A DNA stretch of 64,000 nt. Source: Streptomyces naganishii JCM 4654 (GTDB lineage: Bacteria; Actinomycetota; Actinomycetes; Streptomycetales; Streptomycetaceae). Below the pieces are notes generated by a model. It was not told the DNA's origin. It was given only the letters and a program-made list of their open reading frames with translations, and did not search any database. Of the stretch, positions 8,220 through 16,724 are shown piece by piece. The DNA lies in assembly GCF_014650575.1 (NCBI RefSeq), contig NZ_BMVF01000009.1:62001-126000 (forward strand), in the 5' to 3' direction. Position 1 is the first letter of the stretch. The number at the start of each line of letters is the position of its first letter. Made by a program: the position numbers and the translations under genes.

Positions 8220-9202
8220 AGGCCCTGGTCACCCGGCTCGACAGCTTCGGCGACGTGCTCCTCGCCGGGCCCGCCGTCCGTGCCGTCGCCGCCCGCGCCG
8301 GCCACGTCACCCTGCTGTGCGGACCGCGCGGCGAGCCCGCCGCGCGGCTGCTGCCCGGCGTGGACGACATCCTCGTGTGGGACGCGCCCTGGGCCGGGTT
8401 CGAGCCGCCGCCCGTGAACCGGGCGGAGATCGACGCCCTCCTCGCCGCCGTCGACGCCGACACCGCCCTCGTCCTCACCTCCTTCCACCAGTCACCGCTG
8501 CCCACCGCCCTGCTGCTGCGCCTGGCCGGCGTCCGCCGCATCGCCGCGGACAGCGTGGACTACCCCGGCTCCCTGCTCGACGTACGCCACCAGCGCGCCC
8601 CGCACGCCCACGAGGCCGAGGCCGCCCTCGACCTCGCCGAGGCCGCCGGATTCCCCCGCCCCGACGACACCCGGCTGCGCGTGCTGCCCCCGCCCGCCAC
8701 CTCCGCGCTCACCGGCCCGGAGCCCTACCTCGTGGTGCACCCAGGCGCGAGCGTCCCGGCCCGCGCCTGGAGCCCCGGACGCTGCGCCCAGGCCGTACGC
8801 GAACTCACCGCGGCCGGACACCGCGTGGTGGTCACCGGGGGCCGCGGCGAGAGGGACCTGACCGCACGCGTGGCCGGCGCCCACGGCCTCGACCTCGGCG
8901 GCCGCACCGGAGCCCCCGAACTGGCCGGGGTACTGGCCGGCGCCCGCGCGGTCGTCACCGGCAACACCGGCCCCGCGCACCTGGCCGCCGCCGTCGGCAC
9001 CCCGGTCGTCTCCCTGTTCGCGCCGGTCGTGCCCGCCGAACGCTGGCGCCCCTACGGCGTGCCCTACGTACTGCTCGGCGACCAGAAGGCGCCGTGCGCC
9101 GACAGCCGCGCCCGGAACTGCCCGGTGCCCGGACACCCCTGCCTTGAGTCGGTGACCGCACATGACGTGCTCGCCGCCGTGGAGAAGGTGATGCAGGCGT
9201 GA
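8216..9202 (+). CDS. Family 9 glycosyltransferase (ADP-heptosyltransferase-like)
   Basis: A 328-residue GT9 protein. The N-domain begins MKALVTRLDSFGDVLLAGP, the RLxxxGDxL signature of heptosyltransferases. The C-domain has VVHPGASVPARAWSP, VVTGGRGERDL, VTGNTGPAHLAAAVGTPVV and a C-terminal Cys-containing RNCPVPGHPCLESV. WaaC/WaaF-type enzymes transfer heptose from ADP-heptose to LPS core; this host has no LPS, so the acceptor must be another glycan or lipid. The ATG overlaps the gmhB stop, and its stop overlaps the next GTG. The two Cys residues near the C-terminus resemble those of some GT9 subfamilies. Confidence 0.88.
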   Translation: MKALVTRLDSFGDVLLAGPAVRAVAARAGHVTLLCGPRGEPAARLLPGVDDILVWDAPWAGFEPPPVNRAEIDALLAAVDADTALVLTSFHQSPLPTALLLRLAGVRRIAADSVDYPGSLLDVRHQRAPHAHEAEAALDLAEAAGFPRPDDTRLRVLPPPATSALTGPEPYLVVHPGASVPARAWSPGRCAQAVRELTAAGHRVVVTGGRGERDLTARVAGAHGLDLGGRTGAPELAGVLAGARAVVTGNTGPAHLAAAVGTPVVSLFAPVVPAERWRPYGVPYVLLGDQKAPCADSRARNCPVPGHPCLESVTAHDVLAAVEKVMQA

Positions 9203-10152
9203 GGATCCTCATCTGGCACGTGCACGGCTCCTGGACGACCGCTTTCGTCCAGGGCCCGCACACCTACATCGTCCCCGTCACCCCCGACCGCGGACCCGAC
9301 GGCCTCGGCCGCGCCCGCACCTTCGACTGGCCCGACTCGGTGACCGAACTCCCGCCCGAGCGGCTGCGCGAGGCGGACATCGACCTCGTCGTGCTGCAAC
9401 GCCCGCACGAGTACGACCTCGTACGCCGATGGCTGGGCCGCCGCCCGCCGATGGTCTACCTGGAGCACAACGCCCCGCACGGGAACGTGCCCGACACCCG
9501 GCACCCCGTCGCCGAACTCCCCGGCGGCATCCCGCTGGTGCACGTCACCCACTTCAACCGGCTGATGTGGGACGCCGGAGGCGCCGAGACCGCCGTCATC
9601 GAGCACGGCATCGTCGACCCCGGCCCGCTGTGGACCGGCGAACTGCCCCACGCGGCCGTCGTCGTCAACGAGCCCGTGCGGCGCGGCCGTACCACGGGCA
9701 CCGACCTGCTGCCGGCGTTCGCGCGGGCCGCCCCGCTGGACGTCTTCGGCATGGGCACGGACGGCCTCGCCGGCCACCTCGGCCTGCCGCCCGAGCGGTG
9801 CCGCACCCACGAACTCGTCCAGAAGGACCTCCACTCGGCCATGGCCAGGCGCCGCCTCTACCTCCACCCCGTCCGCTGGACCTCCCTCGGACTGTCCCTG
9901 CTGGAGGCCATGCACCTGGGCATGCCCGTGGTCGCCCTCGCCACCACCGAGGTCACCGAGGCGGTGCCCCCGGGCGCCGGGGTGGTCTCCAACCGGATCG
10001 ATGTACTGACCGACGCCGTACGGGACTTCGTCGCCGACCCGCTGCACGCCCGCGCGGCCGGCGAGGGAGCACGGGCCGCCGCGCTCGCCCGCTACGGCCT
10101 CGCCCGCTTCCTGGACGACTGGGAGCGGCTGCTCAAGGAGGTGACCCGATGA
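9199..10152 (+). CDS. Glycosyltransferase, GT4-like (GT-B fold)
   Basis: A 317-residue protein beginning MRILIWHVHGSWTTAFVQG. The C-terminal half has LYLHPVRWTSLGLSLLEAMH followed by GMPVVALATTEV, the acidic donor-binding helix of GT4-type GT-B enzymes. The N-domain contains VYLEHNAPHGNVPDTRHP. It is shorter than typical GT4 proteins (about 370-400 residues). The donor and acceptor are unknown; mannose or heptose would fit the neighbourhood. It starts with GTG overlapping the upstream stop and ends overlapping the next ATG (ATGA), so it is fully inside the glycan operon. Confidence 0.82.
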   Translation: MRILIWHVHGSWTTAFVQGPHTYIVPVTPDRGPDGLGRARTFDWPDSVTELPPERLREADIDLVVLQRPHEYDLVRRWLGRRPPMVYLEHNAPHGNVPDTRHPVAELPGGIPLVHVTHFNRLMWDAGGAETAVIEHGIVDPGPLWTGELPHAAVVVNEPVRRGRTTGTDLLPAFARAAPLDVFGMGTDGLAGHLGLPPERCRTHELVQKDLHSAMARRRLYLHPVRWTSLGLSLLEAMHLGMPVVALATTEVTEAVPPGAGVVSNRIDVLTDAVRDFVADPLHARAAGEGARAAALARYGLARFLDDWERLLKEVTR

Positions 10153-11372
10153 GGATCGCCATGGTGTCCGAGCACGCGAGCCCGCTCGCCGCGCTCGGCG
10201 GGGTCGACGCCGGTGGCCAGAACGTGTACGTCGCCCGCCTCACCGAAGAGCTGGCGCGGCGCGGACACGACGTCACCGTCTACACCCGCCGGGACAGCGC
10301 CGAACTGCCCGACCGCGTGCCGCTGCCCGGCGGCGCGGTGGTCGAGCACGTGCCCGCCGGACCGCCCGAAGCCATCCCCAAGGACGCCCTGTTCGCGCAC
10401 ATGCCGTCCTTCGGCGCGTACCTGGCGCGCGTCTGGCGCCGCGAGCCGCCCGACGTCGTGCACGCCCACTTCTGGATGTCCGGCATGGCCTCCCTGCTCG
10501 GCGCCGGCCCGCACGGCATCCCCGTCATCCAGACCTTCCACGCGCTCGGCACCGTCAAGCGCCGCCACCAGGGCCGCGAGGACACCAGCCCGCGCGAGCG
10601 CATCGGCATCGAGCGGCAGATCGGCCGCACCTGCGAACGCGTGCTGGCCACCTGCGGCGACGAGGTGCACGAACTCGCCGCCATGGGCATCTCCCCGAAC
10701 CACGTCTCCGTCGTGCCCTGCGGCGTCGACGCCGGCCACTTCCACCCCGGCGCCTTGCGCGAGGACTTGGGCGTGCCCGCGCGGGAACAGCGGCACCGGC
10801 TGCTCGCCTGCGGCCGGCTGGTCCGCCGCAAGGGCTACGACCAGGCCATCCGCGCCCTGACCCGGATCCCGCACGCCGAACTCCTCGTCGCCGGCGGCCC
10901 GCCCGCCGAACTCCTGCACACCGAGCCCGAGGCGGAACGGCTGCTGCGACTCGCCGACGAGGAGGGCGTCGGCGACCGGGTACGGCTGCTGGGCGCCGTC
11001 GACCCGCGGCGGATGCCCGCGCTGATGCGCAGCAGCGACCTCGTGCTGTGCACACCGACGTACGAGCCCTTCGGCATCGTGCCGCTGGAGGCCATGGCGT
11101 GCGGGGTGCCCGTCGTCGCCACCGACGTGGGCGGCCACCGCGACTCGGTCGCCGACGGGCGCACCGGCCGGCTCGTCCCCGAGGGCGACCCCGGGGCGAT
11201 CGCCGCCGCCGCCCGCGAACTGCTCGGCAGCGACCGCACCCGCCGCCGCTACGGCACCGCGGGACGCGAACGCGTCCTCGCCCGCTTCACCTGGCGGCGC
11301 GTCGCCGACGGCGCCGAACAGGTCTACCGGCGGGTCACCGCAGAGCGCGAACTGAAGCCGGAGGTGGCCTGA
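10149..11372 (+). CDS. Family 4 glycosyltransferase (mannosyl/sucrose-phosphate-synthase-like)
   Basis: A 407-residue GT-B enzyme. The N-domain has MVSEHASPLAALGGVDAGGQ, the nucleotide-sugar loop seen in MshA-like GT4s, and DVVHAHFWMSGMASLL. The C-domain has ACGRLVRRKGYDQAIRAL, LCTPTYEPFGIVPLEAMACG and VVATDVGGHRDSV, with the EPFGIVPLE donor-phosphate motif. Mannosyl-, glucosaminyl- or sucrose-type donors are typical for this subfamily. It is the last gene of the first overlapped block. A 57-bp gap with a GGAGG site follows before gmhA, suggesting the same transcript but a new initiation point. Confidence 0.9.
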   Translation: MRIAMVSEHASPLAALGGVDAGGQNVYVARLTEELARRGHDVTVYTRRDSAELPDRVPLPGGAVVEHVPAGPPEAIPKDALFAHMPSFGAYLARVWRREPPDVVHAHFWMSGMASLLGAGPHGIPVIQTFHALGTVKRRHQGREDTSPRERIGIERQIGRTCERVLATCGDEVHELAAMGISPNHVSVVPCGVDAGHFHPGALREDLGVPAREQRHRLLACGRLVRRKGYDQAIRALTRIPHAELLVAGGPPAELLHTEPEAERLLRLADEEGVGDRVRLLGAVDPRRMPALMRSSDLVLCTPTYEPFGIVPLEAMACGVPVVATDVGGHRDSVADGRTGRLVPEGDPGAIAAAARELLGSDRTRRRYGTAGRERVLARFTWRRVADGAEQVYRRVTAERELKPEVA

Positions 11373-11429
11373 TGCGCGCCCGAACCGGCCACCCGGTCCG
11401 CCGTCCCCTGAACCTCCGGAGGTGACGTC

Positions 11430-12014
11430 ATGAGCGTCGACACACCGGCCGTCACCGGCCACTGCGACGAACTCCTCGCCGCCCTCGGCCAGTTCCGCGG
11501 CTCCGCACACATCACCCAGCGGTGGGGGGAGCGGCTGGCCGCCGTGCTCGGCGGCGGCGGGCGGATGCTCGCCGCGGGCAACGGCGGCAGCGCCGCCCAG
11601 GCCCAGCACCTGACCGCCGAACTCGTCGGCCGCTACCGCGACGACCGCCCCCCGTTCTCCGCGATCGCCCTGCACGCCGACACCTCCAGCACCACCGCCA
11701 TCGCCAACGACTACGGCGTGGACGAGGTTTTCGCCCGCCAAGTGCGCGCCCACGGCCGCCGCGGCGACGTGCTGATGCTGCTGTCCACCAGCGGCGCCAG
11801 CGCCAACCTGCTCTCCGCCGCCGACGCCGGACGCGCCGCCGGCATGCGCGTGTGGGCGCTGACCGGACCGGCGCCCAACCCGCTCAGCGCGGGCAGCGAC
11901 GAGGCGCTGTGCGTGGCCGGGGCCTCCACCGCCACCGTGCAGGAACTCCACCTGGTCGCCGTGCACATGGTGTGCGCGGCCTTCGACGCGGCCCTCGAGC
12001 AGGGCGGGAGGTGA
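11430..12014 (+). CDS. gmhA: Phosphoheptose isomerase (SIS domain)
   Basis: A 194-residue SIS-domain protein covering the usual GmhA length. Key features are GGGGRMLAAGNGGSAAQAQH (the phosphosugar loop), HLTAEL with the catalytic Glu, LLSTSGASANLLSAA, and the C-terminal helix VQELHLVAVHMVCAAFD. GmhA converts sedoheptulose 7-phosphate to D-glycero-D-manno-heptose 7-phosphate, the first step of nucleotide-heptose synthesis. A GGAGG site lies 8 bp before the ATG. hldE follows 1 bp after its stop. DiaA-type SIS proteins are the only serious alternative, made unlikely by the neighbours. Confidence 0.93.
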   Translation: MSVDTPAVTGHCDELLAALGQFRGSAHITQRWGERLAAVLGGGGRMLAAGNGGSAAQAQHLTAELVGRYRDDRPPFSAIALHADTSSTTAIANDYGVDEVFARQVRAHGRRGDVLMLLSTSGASANLLSAADAGRAAGMRVWALTGPAPNPLSAGSDEALCVAGASTATVQELHLVAVHMVCAAFDAALEQGGR

Positions 12015-12015
12015 C

Positions 12016-13419
12016 ATGACGGGCAAGGCACCCCTCGTCGTGGTCGGCGACGCCCTGCTGGACCGCGACCTCACCGGACACGCGGACCGGCTCGCGCCCG
12101 ACGCGCCCGTACCGGTCGTGGCCGACTGCGACGAGCGGCTGCGGCCGGGCGGCGCCGCCCTCGCCGCGTACCTCGCCGCCCGCGACGGCCGCGACGTCAC
12201 CCTGATCACCGGCCTCGACGACGGCCCGGCCGCCCGCGAGCTGCGCCGGCTCCTCGAGCCCTGGCTGCGGCTCGTCCCGCTGCCGATGACGGGCGAACTG
12301 CCGGAGAAGACCCGCGTCCTGGCCCGCGGCCGCCCGGTCGTCCGCCTCGACCGGGGCGGCGGCCGCGCCCGCGAGGCCACCGCCGAGGCGCGCGCCGCGC
12401 TGGCCTCCGCCTCCGCCGTCCTCGTCTCCGACTACGGCCGCGGCACGGCGGACGCCCTGCGCGACGAACTGCGCCGCCGCCCCCCGGCGGTGTGGGACCC
12501 CCACCCACGCGGCGGCCCCCCGGCGCCCGGCACCCGCCTGGTCACCCCGGCCCGCGCCGAGGCCCACGGCTTCGCGGCCGCCCTGGCCGCCGAGCGCGGC
12601 GACGCCGAGGACCGGGCGGCCCCCGGCGGCCCCGGCAACGAACTGCGCTCCGTCGCCCACGAGGCCTGCGCCCTCGTACGGCACTGGCGCGTCGCCGCCG
12701 TCACGGTCACCCTCGGCGCGCGCGGCGCGCTGCTGTCCTACGGCGAGCACCCGCTGCTGGTGCCCGTGACCGCCGCCCACCAGGGCGACCCGTGCGGCGC
12801 GGGCGACCGCTTCGCCGCCACCGCGGCCGGCCTGCTGGCCGACGGCGCGCTGGTCGGGGAGGCCGTGGAGGGCGCCGTCACCGCGGCGACCGCCTTCGTC
12901 GGAGCCGGGGGAGCGGGCGGACTGCTCGGCACCGCGCCCGCCGGCGACACCCGGCCGCCCGGCGACGACCCGGCCGCCCTCGTCGCCCGGGTACGGGCCG
13001 GCGGCGGCACGGTGGTCGCCGCGGGCGGCTGCTTCGACCTGCTGCACGCCGGGCACGTGGGCCTGCTCCAGGCCGCCCGGCGGATCGGCGACTGCCTGGT
13101 CGTCTGCGTCAACTCCGACGCCTCCGTGCGGCGCCGCAAGGGCGAGGGCCGGCCCGTCAACCCGCTGGCCGACCGTATCCGCGTGCTGCGCGCGCTCGCC
13201 TGCGTGGACGCCGTCGCCGTCTTCGACGAGGACACCCCCGAACGCCTCCTCGCCGAACTCCGCCCGGACGTCTGGGTCAAGGGCGGCGACTACGCCGGCG
13301 CCGACCTCCCCGAAGCGAGCCTCCTGGAGGAATGGGGCGGCCAGGCGGTCCTCCTCCCGTACCTGGACGGCCACTCGTCCACGGCCCTCCTGGCGAGGGC
13401 GGCGGAGGGCGCCCGATGA
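12016..13419 (+). CDS. hldE: Bifunctional heptose 7-phosphate kinase/heptose 1-phosphate nucleotidyltransferase
   Basis: A 467-residue two-domain protein. Residues about 5-310 form a PfkB/ribokinase-type kinase (VVVGDALLDRDLTG, RPGGAALAAYLA, the ATP/anion-hole motif DPCGAGDRFAATA). Residues about 330-467 form a cytidylyltransferase-like domain with GGCFDLLHAGHVGLLQ (HxGH), RRKGEGRPVNPLADR and DVWVKGGDY. In HldE the kinase makes heptose 1,7-bisphosphate and the second domain makes ADP-heptose after GmhB acts. GmhA, HldE and GmhB complete synthesis of ADP-D-glycero-D-manno-heptose. No HldD epimerase is seen in the window. The stop overlaps the next ATG. Confidence 0.93.
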   Translation: MTGKAPLVVVGDALLDRDLTGHADRLAPDAPVPVVADCDERLRPGGAALAAYLAARDGRDVTLITGLDDGPAARELRRLLEPWLRLVPLPMTGELPEKTRVLARGRPVVRLDRGGGRAREATAEARAALASASAVLVSDYGRGTADALRDELRRRPPAVWDPHPRGGPPAPGTRLVTPARAEAHGFAAALAAERGDAEDRAAPGGPGNELRSVAHEACALVRHWRVAAVTVTLGARGALLSYGEHPLLVPVTAAHQGDPCGAGDRFAATAAGLLADGALVGEAVEGAVTAATAFVGAGGAGGLLGTAPAGDTRPPGDDPAALVARVRAGGGTVVAAGGCFDLLHAGHVGLLQAARRIGDCLVVCVNSDASVRRRKGEGRPVNPLADRIRVLRALACVDAVAVFDEDTPERLLAELRPDVWVKGGDYAGADLPEASLLEEWGGQAVLLPYLDGHSSTALLARAAEGAR

Positions 13420-14789
13420 CGGCGCCGGCGCGTCTCCCCAAGCGCCCCGCGCCCGGCTCGCCCGCACGTCTCCGCGTCCACGAGCCCGGCGAGGGACCGG
13501 CGGGGGAGGGACCGGTGGGCGAAGGGGGCACCCGCCCGGCGGGCGCGGTGTCCGGGGGAACGGGGCGCCTGCCGGCCCCGCCCGGCGGGCCTCATGTCCT
13601 GCCGGACCGGACGTCCGCAGTGACCGGCGGCCGCGCGGACGGCGGCCGTGCGGACGGCCGGCGCGGGGGCGCGGGACTTCCGATGGCCGCATCGCCGCGC
13701 ACGCCGGGGCGTCCGGCGCCCCGCCCGACGGCACCGGGCCGCGACCGCGAAGCCGGTGGGCCCGGGTCGGGCCGGTCCCCGGCCGGCGGCGCTCGGCGTC
13801 TGCCCAAGACGCCGGGGACCGCGACCGGGGGGCGGCGGCCCCGGGTGCTGGTGTTGCGGGCTCTGGGGCTCGGGGATCTGCTTGCCGGGATTCCGGCGTT
13901 GCGGGCGCTGCGGCGGGGGTTTCCCGGGCACGAGGTGGTGCTGGCCGCTCCCGCCGAGCTGGAGCCGCTGGCCGCGGCGACCGGAGCGGTGGACCGGCTG
14001 CTGCCCGCGTCCGCGCCCGGCCGTGCCGTGCCGGGCGGCCTCGACTGGACCGGGCCGGCGCCGGAAGTCGCCGTCGACCTGCACGGCAACGGGCCGCCCA
14101 GCCACCGGCTGCTCGCGGACCTCGGCCCCGGCCGGCTGTTCGCCTTCGCGCACCCGGGGACGCCGGAGATCGAGGGCCCGCCGTGGTACGCCGAGGAGCA
14201 CGAACGGGACCGCTGGTGCCGCCTGCTGCGCTGGTACGGCGTCGACGCCGACCCCACCGACCTCCGCCTGCCCCGGCCGCCCGGCCCCTCCCCGGCGCCC
14301 GGCGCGGTCGTCCTGCACCCCGGCGCCGGATCACCGGCCCGCCGCTGGCCCGTGGACCGGTTCGCGGCCGTGGCCGGGACCCTGCTCGCCCGCGGGCACC
14401 GCGTCGTCGTCACCGGGGGAGCGGACGAGGGCGACCTCGTCGCCACCCTCGCCAAGCGCGCCGGGCTGCCCGACACCGACGTGTTCGGCGGCGGCCTTCC
14501 CCACGACCGGTTCTCCGCCCTGGTCGCCGGCGCCCGCGCCGTCGTCAGCGGCGACACCGGCATCGCCCACCTCGCCGTCGCCCACGGCACCCCCTCGGTG
14601 ACCCTGTGCGGCCCGGTCCCGCCCAGCCGCTGGGGTCCGCCCCCGGACGAACCCCGCCACCGCGCCCTGTGGCACGGCACCGAGGGAGACCCGCACGGCC
14701 GCCGCCCCGACCCCGCACTCCTGCGGATCACCCCCGAGGAGGTCGTCGACGCCCTCGACGCGCTCCCCGGGCCGCCACCGCCCCGCTGA
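13416..14789 (+). CDS. Family 9 glycosyltransferase with long low-complexity N-terminal extension
   Basis: A 457-residue protein if translated from the ATG that overlaps the hldE stop. Residues from about 142 form a normal GT9 domain: RVLVLRALGLGDLLAGIPAL, VVLHPGAGSPARRWPVDRF, VVTGGADEGDL, VSGDTGIAHLAVAHGTPSV. The first 140 residues are Pro/Gly/Arg-rich with no recognisable fold, and GT9 enzymes normally begin at the VLVLR strand. Either the extension is real (a disordered linker) or initiation is internal, for instance at ATG 13683; coupling to hldE favours the upstream start. Heptose transfer is inferred from the family and context. Confidence 0.8.
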   Translation: MTAPARLPKRPAPGSPARLRVHEPGEGPAGEGPVGEGGTRPAGAVSGGTGRLPAPPGGPHVLPDRTSAVTGGRADGGRADGRRGGAGLPMAASPRTPGRPAPRPTAPGRDREAGGPGSGRSPAGGARRLPKTPGTATGGRRPRVLVLRALGLGDLLAGIPALRALRRGFPGHEVVLAAPAELEPLAAATGAVDRLLPASAPGRAVPGGLDWTGPAPEVAVDLHGNGPPSHRLLADLGPGRLFAFAHPGTPEIEGPPWYAEEHERDRWCRLLRWYGVDADPTDLRLPRPPGPSPAPGAVVLHPGAGSPARRWPVDRFAAVAGTLLARGHRVVVTGGADEGDLVATLAKRAGLPDTDVFGGGLPHDRFSALVAGARAVVSGDTGIAHLAVAHGTPSVTLCGPVPPSRWGPPPDEPRHRALWHGTEGDPHGRRPDPALLRITPEEVVDALDALPGPPPPR

Positions 14790-14848
14790 CGTACCCGCCG
14801 TGCGTCCGCCGACCGACACATGCCGCCGACACGATGGGGACCCGCACC

Positions 14849-15727
14849 ATGGAACGCTCACCCGTCGGCGTGGTCATCGCCACCCGCGACCGCCGCGCCA
14901 GCCTGGCCGTCACCCTCCGCCACCTGCTCGCCCTCCCCGAACGCCCCGAGATCGTCGTCGCCGACAACGCCTCCACCGACGGCACCCGCGCGATGCTCGC
15001 CCGCGACTTCCCCGAGGTCCGCGTGCTCGCCCTGCCCGTCAACCGCGGCGCCCTCGCCCGCACCGACGGGGTCCGCGCCCTGACCACCCCCTACGTGGCC
15101 TTCAGCGACGACGACTCCTGGTGGGCGCCCGGCGCCCTCGCCCGGGCCGCCCGCCTCTTCGACGAGCACCCGCGGCTCGGCCTGCTCGCCGCCCACACCC
15201 TCGTCGGCCCCGAAGAGGAACCCGACCCGCTCGACAAGCTCCTCGCCGACTCGCCCCTCGGCACCGCCACCGACCTGCCCGGCACCCAGGTACTGGGCTT
15301 CCTCGCCTGCGCCTCGGTCACCCGCCGCACCGCCTACCTGGACGCCGGCGGCTTCCACCCGGTGCTGTTCTTCGGCGGCGAGGAGACCCTGCTCGCCTAC
15401 GACCTCGCCGCCCGCGGCTGGGGCGTCACCCACTGCCCCGAGGTGACCGCCCACCACCATCCGGCGCCCGCCCCCCGCACCGGCCGCCCCGCCGTGCAGC
15501 GCCGCAACGAACTGCTCACCACCTGGCTGCGCCGCCCCCTGCCGCTCGCCCTCGCCCGCACCCGCGACCTGACCGCCGAGGCCCGCCGCGACCCGCACGC
15601 CCGGGCCGCCCTCCGCGGCGCCCTGGCCCGCCTGCCGGCCGCCGTCCGCGCCCGCCGCCCCCTCCCCCCGCACGTCGAGAACGCCGCCCGCCTCCTGGAC
15701 GGCGCCCGCCCGGAGGCCCGCACATGA
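14849..15727 (+). CDS. Family 2 glycosyltransferase (first of a tandem pair)
   Basis: A 292-residue GT-A transferase. GVVIATRDRRASLAVTLRHL, IVVADNASTDGTRAMLA, NRGALARTDGVRAL and AFSDDDSWWAPGA (DxD) define the catalytic domain, and FFGGEETLLAYDLAARGW is the acceptor region. ATG 14849 is preferred because GGGGA lies 8 bp upstream; ATG 14834 is in frame but lacks a site. The next gene is a close paralogue sharing the DDDSWWAPGAL, GGEE and HHHP blocks, so the pair arose by duplication. Substrates are unknown. It belongs to the glycan locus. Confidence 0.87.
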   Translation: MERSPVGVVIATRDRRASLAVTLRHLLALPERPEIVVADNASTDGTRAMLARDFPEVRVLALPVNRGALARTDGVRALTTPYVAFSDDDSWWAPGALARAARLFDEHPRLGLLAAHTLVGPEEEPDPLDKLLADSPLGTATDLPGTQVLGFLACASVTRRTAYLDAGGFHPVLFFGGEETLLAYDLAARGWGVTHCPEVTAHHHPAPAPRTGRPAVQRRNELLTTWLRRPLPLALARTRDLTAEARRDPHARAALRGALARLPAAVRARRPLPPHVENAARLLDGARPEART

Positions 15728-16620
15728 CCGACCCCCGCACCACCGTCGTGGTGATCACCCACAATCGGCGCCCCGAACTCCTGCGCACCCTGGACCGCCT
15801 CGCCGAACTCCCCGAACACCCCGAGGTGTTCGTCACCGACAACGGCTCCACCGACGGCACCTCCGCCGCCGTGGCCCGCCACCACCCGCACGTACGGCTG
15901 CTGCGCCCCGGCCGCAACCTGGGCGCCGTCGGCCGCAACCTCGCCGTCCGCCGCGTGCGCACGCCGTACGTCGCCTTCTGCGACGACGACTCCTGGTGGG
16001 CCCCCGGCGCCCTGTCCGGCGCCGCCGACCTCCTCGACCGGCACGCCGCGCTGGGCGCGGTCACCGCCCGCATCGTCGTCGAACCGGACGGCACCGAGGA
16101 CCCGATCGTCGAGGAGCTGCGCAACTCACCCGTTCCCGGCCCGCGTTGGCTCCCCGGCCCCGCCCTCGGCTCCTTCCTCGCCGCGGCCACCGTGCTGCGC
16201 ACCGACGCCTTCCGCCGCGCGGGCGGCTTCAACCCGCGCCTGTGGCTGGGCGGTGAGGAGGAACTGCTCGCCGCCGACCTGGCCGCGGACGGCTGGTGGC
16301 TCACGTACGCGGAAGACCTGACGATCCATCACCATCCGTCGGTGGCGAGGGACTCCAGGCGCCGCCGCCGGGACGGCATCCGCAACACCCTGTGGTTCAC
16401 CTGGCTGCGCCGGCCGGCCCGGCCCGCCCTGCGCCGTACCCTGCACCTGGCGCGCACCGTGCCGCGCGACACCGCCTCGCTGCGCGCCTTCGCCGAGGCG
16501 GGCGCGGCACTGCCGTGGGTCCTGCGCGAGCGCCGCGTGCTGCCGCCCGAGGTGGAGGGGCGGCTCCGGCTCCTGGAGGACAGCCAGCGGCGTTCCACGG
16601 CCCGCCGCTACACCGGGTGA
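15724..16620 (+). CDS. Family 2 glycosyltransferase (second of a tandem pair)
   Basis: A 298-residue GT-A transferase with TVVVITHNRRPELLRTLDRL, VFVTDNGSTDGTSAAV, GRNLGAVGRNLAVRR, AFCDDDSWWAPGAL and WLGGEEELLAADLAADGWW. Its ATG overlaps the stop of its paralogue (ATGA). It is the last gene of the locus and is followed by a strong hairpin terminator at 16643-16668. The paired paralogues may add two similar residues in sequence, or have different donors; sequence alone cannot tell. Confidence 0.87.
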   Translation: MTDPRTTVVVITHNRRPELLRTLDRLAELPEHPEVFVTDNGSTDGTSAAVARHHPHVRLLRPGRNLGAVGRNLAVRRVRTPYVAFCDDDSWWAPGALSGAADLLDRHAALGAVTARIVVEPDGTEDPIVEELRNSPVPGPRWLPGPALGSFLAAATVLRTDAFRRAGGFNPRLWLGGEEELLAADLAADGWWLTYAEDLTIHHHPSVARDSRRRRRDGIRNTLWFTWLRRPARPALRRTLHLARTVPRDTASLRAFAEAGAALPWVLRERRVLPPEVEGRLRLLEDSQRRSTARRYTG

Positions 16621-16642
16621 GGGCTGAGGGCTGAGCGCGTCG

Positions 16643-16668
16643 GGCCCCGCCGGAAATGCGACGGGGCC
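16643..16668 (+). terminator. Hairpin terminator after the glycan locus
   Basis: The arms GGCCCCGCCG (16643-16652) and CGACGGGGCC (16659-16668) pair at 9 of 10 positions around the loop GAAATG. There is no U-tract, as is usual in Streptomyces. It follows the last glycosyltransferase stop by 22 bp and faces the convergent small gene at 16725. Confidence 0.75.
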
Positions 16669-16724
16669 TGTGATCACTTCGGAAGAATCAGTTCGGAAGA
16701 CCGGTCGATCAGCCGGCCAGTCGG

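Noticed and set aside
11372..11425. 17-codon ORF between the GT4 gene and gmhA
   Set aside because: It has an ATGA overlap, but its 3' end is simply the gmhA ribosome binding site; no domain, and too short to support.
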